Assembly (NCBI GenBank): GCA_017550425.1
Contig: JAFZPG010000004.1
Span: 18,018 to 82,017 of the forward strand
Reading direction: 5' to 3'
Source of the DNA: Lachnospiraceae bacterium
Lineage (GTDB): Bacteria > Bacillota > Clostridia > Lachnospirales > Lachnospiraceae
DNA length: 64,000 nucleotides
Part shown: positions 26,560 through 36,623 of the stretch, one piece after another
Position numbering within the stretch: position 1 is the first letter of the stretch
How the letters are laid out: the number at the start of each line of letters is the position of its first letter
Notes under the pieces: model-generated
The model's input: the letters and a program-made list of their open reading frames with translations, nothing else
The model's database searches: none
Told to the model about the DNA's origin: nothing
Position numbers and translations under genes: made by a program

Positions 26560-26901
26560 ATGTTTAATTCATTGTTGGCATTGGAAGCGACAACGGGAGA
26601 GGCTCAGCCGCAGGGCGGAAACTGGCTCGTTTTGATCCTGATCTATGGCGTATTTATCTTTTTGATTTACTTTTTCATGTTCCGTCCCCAAAAAAAACAA
26701 CAAAAAGCATTAAGAGAGTTACTTTCTCAGATCGAGATCGGAGATGTTGTATTGACGAGTTCGGGATTTTATGGTACAATCATAGATATAGCAGACGATA
26801 CGGTTATCGTCGAGTTTGGAAACAACAAAAACTGCCGTATTCCGATGCAAAAAACTGCGATCGTAGATTGCGAGAAGCAGGGTCAGGTCGAGCCGGACTG
26901 A
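26560..26901 (+). CDS. yajC: Preprotein translocase subunit YajC
   Basis: 113 residues: a short N-terminal stretch, one membrane helix at about 23-42 (LILIYGVFIFLIYFFMF), then FRPQKKQQK and a small beta-rich domain with IGDVVLTSSGFYGTIIDI and VIVEFG. This is the complete YajC pattern. It associates with SecDF, encoded 1.2 kb upstream. GGAGG precedes ATG 26560. Confidence 0.94.
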   Translation: MFNSLLALEATTGEAQPQGGNWLVLILIYGVFIFLIYFFMFRPQKKQQKALRELLSQIEIGDVVLTSSGFYGTIIDIADDTVIVEFGNNKNCRIPMQKTAIVDCEKQGQVEPD

Positions 26902-26964
26902 GAATAAGTTAACAGTATCCCGGCAAACCGATTACCAGGTATTATTGTAAGGGAGGTGCTGAGT

Positions 26965-27375
26965 ATGTTCTTTTTATTTGGAGGCAAGCCTAAGAAAAAA
27001 ACGTATGAAGAAAACAAACCGGCTGAGCGTAAGCGCAACTATGTAACTATGTTTACGTTCTCTCGTGATAAGGTATATTTCCCGATCATTAACGCAGCGG
27101 GAACCGATGGCCGGACGATTTCTTTGTATGTTACCTTTTCATTCCGCATCCTGGATATGGAGGAATTCCGAAACAGTGATCCTACCGCTGCGGACATGAT
27201 GGAAGAGATGGGTGAGACTTTAAAACAGTACCGTCGTCAGTACCGAAGCATGGATCTGTACGCCGGAGGCGGAGCGATCATCTTAAAGCTCTGCACCGAC
27301 CTTCTGGCGAAATATTATCCTTGCGTCAGCGTAAGCGACGGACTTTGCGAAGTTGTCACACTGGATAATGATTAA
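26965..27375 (+). CDS. Hypothetical protein, basic N-terminus
   Basis: 136 residues, family not recognised. A short hydrophobic/Gly start (MFFLFGG) is followed by a Lys-rich stretch (KPKKKTYEENKPAERKRN), then an alpha/beta domain with VYFPIINAAGTDGRTISLYVTFSFRIL. No signal peptide is convincing. ATG 26965 is chosen because GGAGG (26952-26956) is 8 nt upstream; a GTG at 26956 overlaps it. It follows yajC by 63 bp and could share the secretion-related transcript. Confidence 0.68.
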   Translation: MFFLFGGKPKKKTYEENKPAERKRNYVTMFTFSRDKVYFPIINAAGTDGRTISLYVTFSFRILDMEEFRNSDPTAADMMEEMGETLKQYRRQYRSMDLYAGGGAIILKLCTDLLAKYYPCVSVSDGLCEVVTLDND

Positions 27376-27450
27376 GATCTTATAGAATTTTGCACAGCAG
27401 GCACAGCAGTCATATGCTGTGCCTGATTCCGCTTTACGGGAGGAATTTCA

Positions 27451-28416
27451 ATGGCATCCGAGAATAAAAAAGTCAAATTTCATATGCCCGGACTTCGGGG
27501 AAATCTTCCCCTGAACCTGATGATGGTCAGCCTGCTGGAACAATATCCGGACTATTTCCGCGAAGGCGTTGCCTTTGCTTCTTTTTTCGGTGAGTTTCCC
27601 ACCTCGCTTTGGGCGAGCGGGCGCTTCACGTTTGAGGACCAGTGCGACGCGAACTTTATCCGCCTGGCGATCCGATCGGTCAATGACCTGGGCATTCCGG
27701 TACGTTTCACCTACACGAACCCGACCATCACGAAAGAAGAACTGTCCGATCCGTACTGCAACTTCTGCCTGCAGGCGGGCGATAACGGCATGAACGAGGT
27801 GCTGGTCACCTCGGATATTTTGGAAGAATACATCCGCAAAAACTATCCGAAGTACACCATCAACAGTTCGACCTGCAAATGTCTGCGGACTCTGGAAGAG
27901 GTGGAAGCGGAGCTTGCAAAAGACTATGGTCTGGTGGTGCTGGACTACAATCTGAACCACGAGATGGATACCATCTCGAAACTTTCGGATAAAGACCGGA
28001 TCGAGATCCTGGTGAACCCGTGTTGCCAGCCGAACTGCCCGCGCCGCAAAGCGCACTACGCACACATCGGCCAGCTGCACCGCCAGGTGCTGCAGAACCG
28101 AAAACTGCCTCCGGAGAAACAGACACCGTTGAAGACCTGGTACTGTGACTACGGCGAGAAGAATACGCTCTACGATGTTTTGGATTATCCGACGGTCATT
28201 TCCCCCGAAGAGATCTGGGATGTTTACGTTCCGATGGGCTTCTCGAATTTCAAGATCGAGGGCCGGACGGGCAATATCTACAACCTGGTCGAGACCTATG
28301 TTTACTACCTGATCAAACCGGAGTATCAGGGAAAGGCGCGCATCCTGCTTTACACAAATCTGGAAAGCGCGGGCGTGCTGCGCCATATCAAGCCCAGACA
28401 GGGTCAGTGGCCGTAA
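27451..28416 (+). CDS. U32-peptidase-like Cys-rich protein
   Basis: 321 residues. The C-terminal block FSNFKIEGRTGNIYNLVETYVYYL is the KIEGR motif of the U32 family (UbiU/UbiV, TrhP, RlhA relatives), and NPCCQPNCPRRKAHY resembles the Cys region that holds a 4Fe-4S cluster in UbiU/UbiV. Cys residues are at 65, 103, 106, 142, 144, 191, 192 and 196, more than the four usually needed. Characterised relatives hydroxylate RNA bases or ubiquinone precursors using prephenate or other donors, so an RNA or quinone modification role is possible. Ubiquinone itself is not expected in this organism. GGGAGG precedes ATG 27451. Confidence 0.7.
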   Translation: MASENKKVKFHMPGLRGNLPLNLMMVSLLEQYPDYFREGVAFASFFGEFPTSLWASGRFTFEDQCDANFIRLAIRSVNDLGIPVRFTYTNPTITKEELSDPYCNFCLQAGDNGMNEVLVTSDILEEYIRKNYPKYTINSSTCKCLRTLEEVEAELAKDYGLVVLDYNLNHEMDTISKLSDKDRIEILVNPCCQPNCPRRKAHYAHIGQLHRQVLQNRKLPPEKQTPLKTWYCDYGEKNTLYDVLDYPTVISPEEIWDVYVPMGFSNFKIEGRTGNIYNLVETYVYYLIKPEYQGKARILLYTNLESAGVLRHIKPRQGQWP

Positions 28417-28434
28417 AGTTTTTTGAAAAAAGAC

Positions 28435-28463
28435 TTGAAAACCGAGTGGAAACAAGGTATCAT
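28435..28463 (+). promoter_or_regulatory. Sigma-A-type promoter of leuB-ilvD-ilvB
   Basis: TTGAAA at 28435-28440, 17-bp spacer, TATCAT at 28458-28463, 31 bp before the leuB start codon. No leucine T-box or attenuator is visible in the short leader. Confidence 0.68.
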
Positions 28464-28494
28464 AGAATGGATTTCTTATACAGGAGGCTCTGTT

Positions 28495-29577
28495 ATGGAG
28501 TTTAAGGTAGCTTTGATCCCGGGTGACGGGATCGGTCCGGAGATCGTGACCGAGGCGTGTAAGGTTTTGGATCGCGTCGGCGAGGTTTACGGACATACGT
28601 TTTTATATAAGAAACTTCTGATGGGAGGATGTTCGATCGACGCGTACGGCGTTCCGCTTACGGACGAAGCCGTGGCTGAAGCAAAAGCATCCGACAGCGT
28701 TCTTCTGGGAGCGGTCGGCGGTAAGGTCGGCGAGAGCTCCTGGTATCAATTGCCCCCGAACCTGCGTCCGGAGGCGGGACTTCTGAAGATCCGTAAAGAG
28801 CTGGGACTGTTTGCCAACATTCGCCCGGCTTACCTTTATAAAGAGCTCAAAGCGGCCTGCCCGCTGCGTGACGAAGTCATCGGCGACGGTTTTGACATGG
28901 TGATCATGCGTGAGCTCACCGGCGGCATTTATTTCGGCGAGCGCCACACCGAAGAGGTGAACGGCGTCAAGAAAGCCACCGATATCTGTACTTATGATGA
29001 AAATGAGATCCGCCGCATCGCGGTGAAAGGCTTTGAGATCGCGATGAAGCGTCGTAAGAACGTAGTCAGCGTCGATAAGGCAAATGTCCTCGATACCTCC
29101 CGTTTGTGGCGTAAAGTCGTGGAAGAGGTCGCTAATGATTATCCCGAGGTCACCTACTCCCACATGCTCGTAGATAACTGCGCGATGCAGCTCGTCCGGG
29201 ATCCGGGTCAGTTCGACGTCATCCTGACCGAGAACATGTTCGGCGACATCCTGTCCGACGAGGCCAGCATGGTAACCGGTTCCATCGGTATGCTCTCCAG
29301 CGCATCCTTAAGCGAGACGAAGCTCGGCATGTATGAGCCCAGCCACGGTTCCGCTCCGGACATCGCCGGAAAGAATATCGCAAACCCGATCGCGACCATC
29401 CTGTCGGCAGCGATGATGCTTCGCTATTCCTTCGATCTGGACCGCGAGGCAGATGCGATCGAAGCTGCCGTTCAGAAAGTGCTGTCCGAAGGGTATCGCA
29501 CCGTGGACATTATGTCCGAAGGATGCACACAGGTTTCCACCACACAGATGGGCGACCTGGTGGCAGAACGTATTTGA
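28495..29577 (+). CDS. leuB: 3-isopropylmalate dehydrogenase
   Basis: NAD-dependent oxidative decarboxylation of 3-isopropylmalate to 2-oxoisocaproate in leucine synthesis. 360 residues. [15 protein letters not shown] start, [17 protein letters not shown], the [11 protein letters not shown] loop (substrate Arg and Glu), [25 protein letters not shown] with the catalytic Asp, [10 protein letters not shown] and [18 protein letters not shown] are all typical. ATG 28495 after AGGAGG is chosen over an in-frame start at 28423 that lies upstream of the promoter. leuA, leuC and leuD are not in the window. Confidence 0.95.
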   Translation: MEFKVALIPGDGIGPEIVTEACKVLDRVGEVYGHTFLYKKLLMGGCSIDAYGVPLTDEAVAEAKASDSVLLGAVGGKVGESSWYQLPPNLRPEAGLLKIRKELGLFANIRPAYLYKELKAACPLRDEVIGDGFDMVIMRELTGGIYFGERHTEEVNGVKKATDICTYDENEIRRIAVKGFEIAMKRRKNVVSVDKANVLDTSRLWRKVVEEVANDYPEVTYSHMLVDNCAMQLVRDPGQFDVILTENMFGDILSDEASMVTGSIGMLSSASLSETKLGMYEPSHGSAPDIAGKNIANPIATILSAAMMLRYSFDLDREADAIEAAVQKVLSEGYRTVDIMSEGCTQVSTTQMGDLVAERI

Positions 29578-29622
29578 TGATTTGAAAACAGCAATCTCAA
29601 AATATAAAACGGAGGTACAAAG

Positions 29623-31281
29623 ATGAAAAGTGATGCCGTACGTCAGGGCATGCAGCAAGCCCCGCATCGTTCTTTGTTCAATGCACTGGGACATACCGAA
29701 GAGGAGATGAAGAAGCCTCTGATCGGTATCGTCAGTTCCTATAATGAGATCGTTCCGGGTCACATGAACCTGGATAAGATCGTCGAGGCAGTCAAACTCG
29801 GCGTGGCTATGGCCGGCGGTGTTCCGGTCGTATTTCCCGCGATCGCCGTCTGCGACGGTATCGCTATGGGCCACATCGGCATGAAGTACTCTCTGGTCAC
29901 CCGTGACCTGATCGCGGACTCCACCGAGTGTATGGCAAAAGCACACCAGTTTGACGCTCTGGTCATGGTCCCGAACTGTGACAAAAACGTGCCCGGCCTT
30001 CTGATGGCGGCAGCACGAGTCAACGTGCCCACGATCTTCGTGTCCGGCGGCCCCATGCTCGCAGGACATGTCAAAGGATGCAAGACCAGTCTTTCCTCCA
30101 TGTTTGAAGCTGTCGGCGCTTACGCAGCCGGCAAACTGACCGAAGAAGAAGTACGCGAGTACGAAGAGAAGACCTGTCCGACCTGCGGTTCCTGTTCCGG
30201 TATGTATACCGCTAACAGCATGAACTGTCTGACCGAGGCCATCGGCATGGGCCTCTCGGGCAATGGTACCATTCCCGCCGTATATTCCGAGCGTATCAAG
30301 CTCGCTAAGCACGCAGGCATGAAGATCGTCGAGCTGTGGCAGAAGAACATCCGCCCGCGCGACATCATGACCGAAAAGGCATTCCACAATGCACTCACCG
30401 TAGATATGGCACTCGGATGTTCCACGAACACGATGCTGCATCTGCCGGCTATCGCGCGTGAAGCAGGCGTTACACTGAATGTGGATATCGCAAACGCGAT
30501 CTCCGAGAAGACTCCGAACCTGTGCCATCTGGCACCGGCAGGCCACACCTACATGGAAGACCTGAACGAAGCAGGCGGTGTCTATGCAGTCATGAATGAA
30601 TTGAATAAGAAGAACCTCCTCTACACCGATCTGATCACCGTGACCGGCAAGACGGTGGGAGAGAATATCGCAGGACGCGTCAACCGGGATCCGAATGTCA
30701 TCCGCCCGATCGACAACCCGTACAGCGAGACCGGCGGCATCGCCGTCCTGAAGGGCAACATTGCACCGGACAGCGGCGTGGTAAAACGTTCCGCAGTCGT
30801 TCCGGAGATGATGGTGCACGAAGGTCCCGCGCGTGTATTTGACTGCGAAGAGGATGCGATCGCTGCCATCAAGGGCGGCAAGATCGTCGCAGGCGACGTC
30901 GTCGTCATCCGCTACGAGGGCCCGAAGGGCGGCCCCGGCATGCGTGAGATGCTGAACCCCACATCCGCGATCGCGGGCATGGGACTCGGTTCCAGCGTGG
31001 CACTGATCACCGACGGACGTTTCTCCGGCGCGAGCCGCGGCGCCAGCATCGGCCATGTGAGTCCGGAAGCAGCAGTCGGCGGACCGATCGCCCTGATCCA
31101 CGAAGGCGACATCATCCGCATCGACATCCCGGCAAACAAACTCGATGTGCTGGTTTCCGATGAAGAACTGGAAGCACGCCGTAAGGAGTGGAAGCCGCGT
31201 GAGCCGAAGGTTAAAGAGGGCTATCTCGCACGTTATGAGAAGATGGTCACCTCCGCAAATCTCGGCGCGGTATTGATCTGA
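29623..31281 (+). CDS. ilvD: Dihydroxy-acid dehydratase
   Basis: Iron-sulfur dehydratase making 2-oxo acids for valine, isoleucine and leucine. 552 residues. [35 protein letters not shown] (cluster Cys and the Lys/Mg region), [17 protein letters not shown], the [13 protein letters not shown] block, [20 protein letters not shown] and [14 protein letters not shown] are family signatures. AGGAGG-like GGAGG precedes ATG 29623. It lies 45 bp after leuB and 49 bp before ilvB, in one transcription unit by spacing. Confidence 0.95.
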   Translation: MKSDAVRQGMQQAPHRSLFNALGHTEEEMKKPLIGIVSSYNEIVPGHMNLDKIVEAVKLGVAMAGGVPVVFPAIAVCDGIAMGHIGMKYSLVTRDLIADSTECMAKAHQFDALVMVPNCDKNVPGLLMAAARVNVPTIFVSGGPMLAGHVKGCKTSLSSMFEAVGAYAAGKLTEEEVREYEEKTCPTCGSCSGMYTANSMNCLTEAIGMGLSGNGTIPAVYSERIKLAKHAGMKIVELWQKNIRPRDIMTEKAFHNALTVDMALGCSTNTMLHLPAIAREAGVTLNVDIANAISEKTPNLCHLAPAGHTYMEDLNEAGGVYAVMNELNKKNLLYTDLITVTGKTVGENIAGRVNRDPNVIRPIDNPYSETGGIAVLKGNIAPDSGVVKRSAVVPEMMVHEGPARVFDCEEDAIAAIKGGKIVAGDVVVIRYEGPKGGPGMREMLNPTSAIAGMGLGSSVALITDGRFSGASRGASIGHVSPEAAVGGPIALIHEGDIIRIDIPANKLDVLVSDEELEARRKEWKPREPKVKEGYLARYEKMVTSANLGAVLI

Positions 31282-31330
31282 GACAATTCATAAGGCCTTA
31301 CGCCTTGTGTGTATAAAGAAGGAGACAGAC

Positions 31331-33016
31331 ATGTTATTATCAGGTTCCGAAATCGTAATTGAGTGCCTGAAAGAGCAGGGCGTTGACACCGTATTCGGTT
31401 ATCCGGGCGGTACCATCCTGAACATCTATGATGCTCTTTATAAGCACTCCGACGAAATTACACATATTCTGACTTCCCATGAGCAGGGAGCAGCGCACGC
31501 AGCGGACGGTTATGCCCGCGCGACCGGTAAGGTCGGCGTATGCTTCGCCACTTCCGGTCCCGGCGCGACCAACCTCGTAACCGGTATCGCGACTGCTTAC
31601 ATGGATTCCATCCCGGTCGTAGCGATCACGGCCAATGTTGCGGTAAACCTTCTGGGTCGTGATACGTTCCAGGAGATCGATATCGCAGGCGTGACGATGC
31701 CGATCACAAAGCACAACTACATCGTTAAGGACATCAACCTGCTGGCTGACACCCTGCGCGCTGCGTTCCGCATTGCCCGGACCGGTCGTCCCGGCCCTGT
31801 CCTGATCGATATCACAAAGGATGTTACCGCAGCGACTTGCGAGTACACTCCGGTGGTTCCGAAGCCTATCCTGCCGAAGACCTCCGAGATCCGTGAGGAA
31901 GCGCTTGACGCAGCGGCACAGGCCATCCTGAGTTCCAAAAAGCCGTTCATCTTCGTCGGTGGCGGCGCGATCGCTTCCGGAGCATCCGAGCAGGTCCGCG
32001 AGCTGGCTCACCTGATCCAGGCGCCTGTCTGCGACACCCTGATGGGTAAGGGCGCATTTGACGGCGAGGATCCTCTGTACACCGGTATGCTCGGCATGCA
32101 CGGTACGAAGGCATCTAACTTAGGAGTTTCCAAGTGCGATCTTTTGATCTCCCTCGGCGTTCGCTTCAGCGACCGTATCACGGGTAACACAAAGACCTTC
32201 GCACGTGACTCCAAGATCCTGCAGATCGATGTCGATGCTGCAGAGATCAACAAGAACGTTCATACGGATGTTGCCGTGGTAGGAGATCTGAAGGAAGCGC
32301 TGATCCGTCTCCTCGCAAAGCTCTCCCCCATGGAGCATAAGGAATGGATCCAAGAGGTCCAGACCATTAAAGAAGAACATCCGCTTTCATACGATACATC
32401 CGTGCTTTCCGGCCCTTATATCATGGAGACCATCTATAAGGTGACCGAGGGCAATGCGATCATCACGACCGATGTCGGCCAGCATCAGATGTGGGCCGCA
32501 CAGTATGCGAAGTACCGCCACCCGAGAACGTTCCTGTCCTCCGGCGGTTGCGGGACCATGGGCTTCGGCCTGGGCGCATCCATCGGCGCGAAGATGGGCT
32601 GCAAGGATAAGATCGTCTGCAATATTGCCGGCGATGGATGTTTCCGTATGAATATGAATGAGATCGCGACCGCGACGCGTTACAACATCCCCATCATTCA
32701 GATCGTTATGAACAACCACGTGCTGGGTATGGTCCGCCAGTGGCAGACCCTGTTCTACGGACAGCGTTATTCCAACACCGTCCTTCAGGACCAGGTGGAT
32801 TTCGTAAAGATCTCCGAAGGCATGGGCGCGAAGGCGTACCGCGTAACGAAGAAAGAAGAGTTCGAGCCCACATTGCGTGAGGCCATTGCACTCAACATTC
32901 CGGTTGTGATCGAATGTGTGATCGACAGTGATGACAAGGTATTCCCGATGGTAGCACCGGGCGGCGCCATTGCCGACTGCTTCGACAACGAAGATCTGAA
33001 AAAGAAAAACAATTAA
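31331..33016 (+). CDS. ilvB: Acetolactate synthase, catalytic (large) subunit
   Basis: ThDP enzyme condensing pyruvate with pyruvate or 2-oxobutyrate at the head of the branched-chain pathway. 561 residues. The activating Glu lies in the HEQGAAHAADGYARATG block after FGYPGGT. The ThDP-binding span is GDGCFRMNMNE to MNNHVLGMVRQWQ, and RSGRPGPV-like RTGRPGPVLIDI is present. ATG 31331 has AGAAGGAG upstream; the earlier in-frame start at 31307 is weaker. No small regulatory subunit (ilvN/ilvH) lies next to it; downstream is serC. Confidence 0.94.
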   Translation: MLLSGSEIVIECLKEQGVDTVFGYPGGTILNIYDALYKHSDEITHILTSHEQGAAHAADGYARATGKVGVCFATSGPGATNLVTGIATAYMDSIPVVAITANVAVNLLGRDTFQEIDIAGVTMPITKHNYIVKDINLLADTLRAAFRIARTGRPGPVLIDITKDVTAATCEYTPVVPKPILPKTSEIREEALDAAAQAILSSKKPFIFVGGGAIASGASEQVRELAHLIQAPVCDTLMGKGAFDGEDPLYTGMLGMHGTKASNLGVSKCDLLISLGVRFSDRITGNTKTFARDSKILQIDVDAAEINKNVHTDVAVVGDLKEALIRLLAKLSPMEHKEWIQEVQTIKEEHPLSYDTSVLSGPYIMETIYKVTEGNAIITTDVGQHQMWAAQYAKYRHPRTFLSSGGCGTMGFGLGASIGAKMGCKDKIVCNIAGDGCFRMNMNEIATATRYNIPIIQIVMNNHVLGMVRQWQTLFYGQRYSNTVLQDQVDFVKISEGMGAKAYRVTKKEEFEPTLREAIALNIPVVIECVIDSDDKVFPMVAPGGAIADCFDNEDLKKKNN

Positions 33017-33036
33017 AAGTATTTTTGGAGGATACC

Positions 33037-34119
33037 ATGGGTAGAATTTACAACTTTTCAGCCGGTCCGGCGGTTTTACCGGAGGAAGTTTTACAGCAGG
33101 CAGCAGCAGATATGATGGATTACCACGGTTGCGGAATGTCCGTAATGGAGATGAGCCATCGTTCCAAAATGTTCCAGGATATCATCGATGAGGCAGAGAA
33201 AGATCTCCGCACTCTGATGAACATTCCGGATAACTACAAGGTTCTGTTCCTGCAGGGCGGCGCATCTCTTCAGTTTGCCATGATCCCGCTCAACCTGATG
33301 AAGAACAAAAAGGCTGATTATATCGTAACCGGCCAGTGGGCTAAGAAAGCATACCAGGAAGCGAAGAAGTACGGCGACGTTGTTGCAGTTGCATCCAGCG
33401 CTGACAAGACTTTCTCCTATATTCCGGATTGCTCCGATCTGCCGATCCGTGAGGACGCTGACTACGTTTACATTTGCGAAAACAACACGATCTACGGAAC
33501 CAAGTTCCATACATTGCCCAACACAAAGGGTAAGGATCTGATCTCCGACGTATCTTCCTGTTTCCTGTCTGAGCCGGTGGACGTGACCAAATACGGCATG
33601 ATCTACGGCGGCGTTCAGAAGAACGTAGGTCCTGCAGGTCTGGTGATCGCGATCATCCGTGAGGATCTCATTCCCGAGACCGTTGATGACACGGTTCCTA
33701 CCATGATGCAGTACAAGATCCACGTTGAGAACGGTTCCATGTACAATACTCCGAACTGCTGGGCGATCTACATCTGCGGTCTGGTATTCAAGTGGTTGCT
33801 CAAGAACGGCGGCCTGGAGGCTATGCAGAAGAGAAACATCGAGAAGGCGAAGATCCTTTACGATTTCCTCGATCAGAGCAAACTCTTCAAGGGTACCGTT
33901 GAGCCCGGTTCCCGTTCCCTGATGAACGTTCCGTTCGTAACGGGCAATGAAGAACTCGACGCTAAGTTCGTTAAAGAAGCAAAGGCTGCCGGCCTCGAGA
34001 ACCTGAAGGGTCACAGAAGCGTAGGCGGTATGCGCGCCAGCATTTACAACGCTATGCCGAAGGCGGGCGTTGAGGCACTGGTTGCATTCATGAAGAAGTT
34101 TGAGGAGGAGAACGCATAA
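33037..34119 (+). CDS. serC: Phosphoserine aminotransferase
   Basis: PLP enzyme converting 3-phosphohydroxypyruvate to phosphoserine. 360 residues. The start RIYNFSAGPAVLPEEVLQQ, the MEMSHRSKMF block, FLQGGASLQFAMIP and the Schiff-base Lys region GGVQKNVGPAGL are characteristic, as is the C-terminal LKGHRSVGGMRASIYNAMP. ATG 33037 follows GGAGG at 33027-33031. Its stop overlaps the serA start by one base (TAATG), so the two are translationally coupled. Confidence 0.95.
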   Translation: MGRIYNFSAGPAVLPEEVLQQAAADMMDYHGCGMSVMEMSHRSKMFQDIIDEAEKDLRTLMNIPDNYKVLFLQGGASLQFAMIPLNLMKNKKADYIVTGQWAKKAYQEAKKYGDVVAVASSADKTFSYIPDCSDLPIREDADYVYICENNTIYGTKFHTLPNTKGKDLISDVSSCFLSEPVDVTKYGMIYGGVQKNVGPAGLVIAIIREDLIPETVDDTVPTMMQYKIHVENGSMYNTPNCWAIYICGLVFKWLLKNGGLEAMQKRNIEKAKILYDFLDQSKLFKGTVEPGSRSLMNVPFVTGNEELDAKFVKEAKAAGLENLKGHRSVGGMRASIYNAMPKAGVEALVAFMKKFEEENA

Positions 34120-35294
34120 TGAATAAGGTACATTGGATACATTGCCTGAATCCTATTGCTAAGATCGGTCTTAACAATCTTCCCGAGAACTACGCTCTGA
34201 CAGATGTTGTTGCTGAGGCAGACGGCATCCTGGTCCGCAGCGCAAAGATGCATGATATGGAACTTCCGGAGAACCTTCTTGCGATCGCAAGAGCAGGTGC
34301 CGGCACCAATAACATCCCGCTCGACGTTTGCGCCGAGAAGGGTATCGTCGTATTCAACACACCCGGCGCGAACGCAAACGGTGTTAAGGAACTCGTGATC
34401 GCAGGCATGCTGCTTGCGGCCAGAGATATCCACGGCGGTCTCAACTGGGTCGCTTCCGATGCGGCAGACGCTGACATCGCGAAGACCGCAGAGAAAGAGA
34501 AGAAGAACTTCGCAGGAACCGAGATCAAGGGCAAGAAGCTCGGTATCATCGGTCTGGGCGCCATCGGTGTTTTGGTTGCAAATGCAGCCGTACATCTCGG
34601 CATGGAAGTTTACGGATGCGATCCGTACCTGTCCCTGAATAATGCATTGCAGCTGTCCCGCGACGTTAAGGTCGTAAAGAGCTACGATGACCTCTACGAA
34701 GTTTGTGATTTCATCACCGTACATGTTCCGCTTTTGGATTCCACGAAGAACCTGATCAATGCCGAAGCGATCGCTAAGATGAAGGACGGCGTTGTTGTGA
34801 TCAACTGTGCCCGTGACCTCGTTGTTGACGAGCCGGCGATGCTGGAAGCTCTCGAGTCCGGTAAGGTACGCAAGTACGTTTCCGACTTCCCGAACGCTAC
34901 CACCGCAGGCAAGAAGGGCGTTATCCTTACACCGCACCTGGGCGCTTCTACCGAAGAATCTGAGGATAACTGCGCAGTTATGGCAGTCGACGAGATCGTT
35001 GACTACCTGGATAACGGTAATATCCGTAACTCCGTTAACTACCCGGCATGTTCGCTCGGTAAGTTGACCCATGCGGCACGTGTTACCATCGCGCATAAGA
35101 ACGTTCCCAACGTTATCAGCAAGTTCACCGCATGCGCAGGCGAGAGCGGCATCAACATCGAGCAGATGGTATCCGCTAGCCGCGGCGAGTATTCCTACGC
35201 GATCTATGACGTGAATTCCAAAGTCGGTGATGACTTTATCTCCAAGGTATCCGCGATCGACGGCGTTCTTAAGGTTAGAGTTATCGAAAAGTAA
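34119..35294 (+). CDS. serA: D-3-phosphoglycerate dehydrogenase
   Basis: First step of serine synthesis from 3-phosphoglycerate. 391 residues. The Rossmann motif is GIIGLGAIG, with the catalytic Arg/Glu/His region spread through INCARDLVVDE and LTPHLGASTEES. A C-terminal ACT-like domain (NVPNVISKFTACAGESGINIEQM to KVRVIEK) suggests serine feedback control. Overlaps serC by one base. A hairpin terminator follows directly. Confidence 0.95.
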   Translation: MNKVHWIHCLNPIAKIGLNNLPENYALTDVVAEADGILVRSAKMHDMELPENLLAIARAGAGTNNIPLDVCAEKGIVVFNTPGANANGVKELVIAGMLLAARDIHGGLNWVASDAADADIAKTAEKEKKNFAGTEIKGKKLGIIGLGAIGVLVANAAVHLGMEVYGCDPYLSLNNALQLSRDVKVVKSYDDLYEVCDFITVHVPLLDSTKNLINAEAIAKMKDGVVVINCARDLVVDEPAMLEALESGKVRKYVSDFPNATTAGKKGVILTPHLGASTEESEDNCAVMAVDEIVDYLDNGNIRNSVNYPACSLGKLTHAARVTIAHKNVPNVISKFTACAGESGINIEQMVSASRGEYSYAIYDVNSKVGDDFISKVSAIDGVLKVRVIEK

Positions 35295-35319
35295 CACTGA
35301 ATAAACACTATATCATTGC

Positions 35320-35359
35320 GATTCTCCAATGCGTTTCCTGTATTGGAGAATCCTTTTTT
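35320..35359 (+). terminator. Terminator after serA
   Basis: GATTCTCCAAT (35320-35330) pairs perfectly with ATTGGAGAATC (35342-35352), followed by CTTTTTT. The GGAGG of the next gene begins directly after the T-run. Confidence 0.85.
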
Positions 35360-35368
35360 GGAGGAAAT

Positions 35369-36604
35369 ATGGCTATCGTTAGACCATTTTGCGGTGTTCG
35401 TCCCGCGAAGGAAGTCGTGGCAGAGGTTGCCGCGCTTCCCTATGACGTATACAACCGGGAGGAAGCTGTAGCGGCGGTGCAGGGTCACCCCCTCTCGTTT
35501 TTGAACATTGACCGCGCGGAAACGCAGTTCGATGCTTCGGTGGACACGTACGCAGACTGCGTATATGAGAAGGCGAAGGAGATGCTGAACGCGCAGATCG
35601 CGGACGGCACCTACGTGACCGACGCGACGCCGTGCTTCTATGTGTACCGCCTGATCATGGACGGACGCGCGCAGACCGGTATCGTCGGCTGCAGCAGCGT
35701 GGATGACTATGTGAACAATGTCATCAAGAAGCACGAGAATACCCGCGCAGATAAAGAGCAGGACCGTATCCGCCACGTCGATACGTGCAGCGCGCAGACC
35801 GGTCCGATCTTCCTGGCATATCGCAGCAACGCGCAGATCGCGCAGATCACCGCGGACGTGATGAAGGAAGAGCCGCTCTACGATTTCACGGCCGATGACG
35901 GCATCTCCCACACCATTTGGAAGATCGCGGATCCCGTACTCGTAGCTCGCCTTTCCCAGGCGTTCGAGGCGGTTCCGAACACCTATATCGCCGACGGGCA
36001 TCACCGTGCCGCTTCGGCGGTGAAGGTAGGCCTGAAGCGCCGCGCCGAGAACCCCGGCTACACCGGAAGCGAGGAGTTCAATTTCTTCCTTTCCGTTCTG
36101 TTCCCGGAGGATGAGCTCATGATCCTGCCGTATAACCGTGTCGTTGCGGACCTGAACGGCCGCACAAAGGAAGAGTTCCTGAAAGCGCTCACGGACGCAG
36201 GCTTCACATACAAAAAGAGCGACGTACAGGTCGCGCCGACGAAGCCGATGACTTTCGGCATGTTCCTGGATGATACCTGGTATGTGCTCAAGGCAGACCC
36301 TTCCATGGGCAGCGACGACCCGGTAAAGGGCCTCGACGTTTCCGTACTGCAGGACCACCTGCTGGATCCGATCCTTGGGATCAAAGATCCGCGTGTGGAT
36401 AAGCGCATCGACTTCATCGGTGGCATCCGCGGCCTGAATGAACTGGAGCGCCGCGTTCACACCGACATGACGGTAGCATTTTCCATGTATGCAACGACGA
36501 TCTCACAGTTGTTCGACGTCGCAGATGCAGGACTTCTGATGCCGCCGAAGTCGACGTGGTTTGAGCCGAAGCTCCGTAGCGGACTGCTCATTCATAAGAT
36601 TTAA
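35369..36604 (+). CDS. DUF1015 family protein
   Basis: 411 residues. The start IVRPFCGVRPAKE, ALPYDVYNREEA, HPLSFLNIDRAE, YVYRLIMDGRAQTGIVGC and the YIADGHHRAASA block define DUF1015 (also called SerR-like in some annotations). No reaction is established. The family often sits next to serC/serA in Clostridia, as here, which suggests a link to serine metabolism or its control. It lies 74 bp after serA, beyond a terminator, so it may also have its own promoter or depend on read-through. Confidence 0.9.
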   Translation: MAIVRPFCGVRPAKEVVAEVAALPYDVYNREEAVAAVQGHPLSFLNIDRAETQFDASVDTYADCVYEKAKEMLNAQIADGTYVTDATPCFYVYRLIMDGRAQTGIVGCSSVDDYVNNVIKKHENTRADKEQDRIRHVDTCSAQTGPIFLAYRSNAQIAQITADVMKEEPLYDFTADDGISHTIWKIADPVLVARLSQAFEAVPNTYIADGHHRAASAVKVGLKRRAENPGYTGSEEFNFFLSVLFPEDELMILPYNRVVADLNGRTKEEFLKALTDAGFTYKKSDVQVAPTKPMTFGMFLDDTWYVLKADPSMGSDDPVKGLDVSVLQDHLLDPILGIKDPRVDKRIDFIGGIRGLNELERRVHTDMTVAFSMYATTISQLFDVADAGLLMPPKSTWFEPKLRSGLLIHKI

Positions 36605-36623
36605 GATTACAATGGAGGACGGT

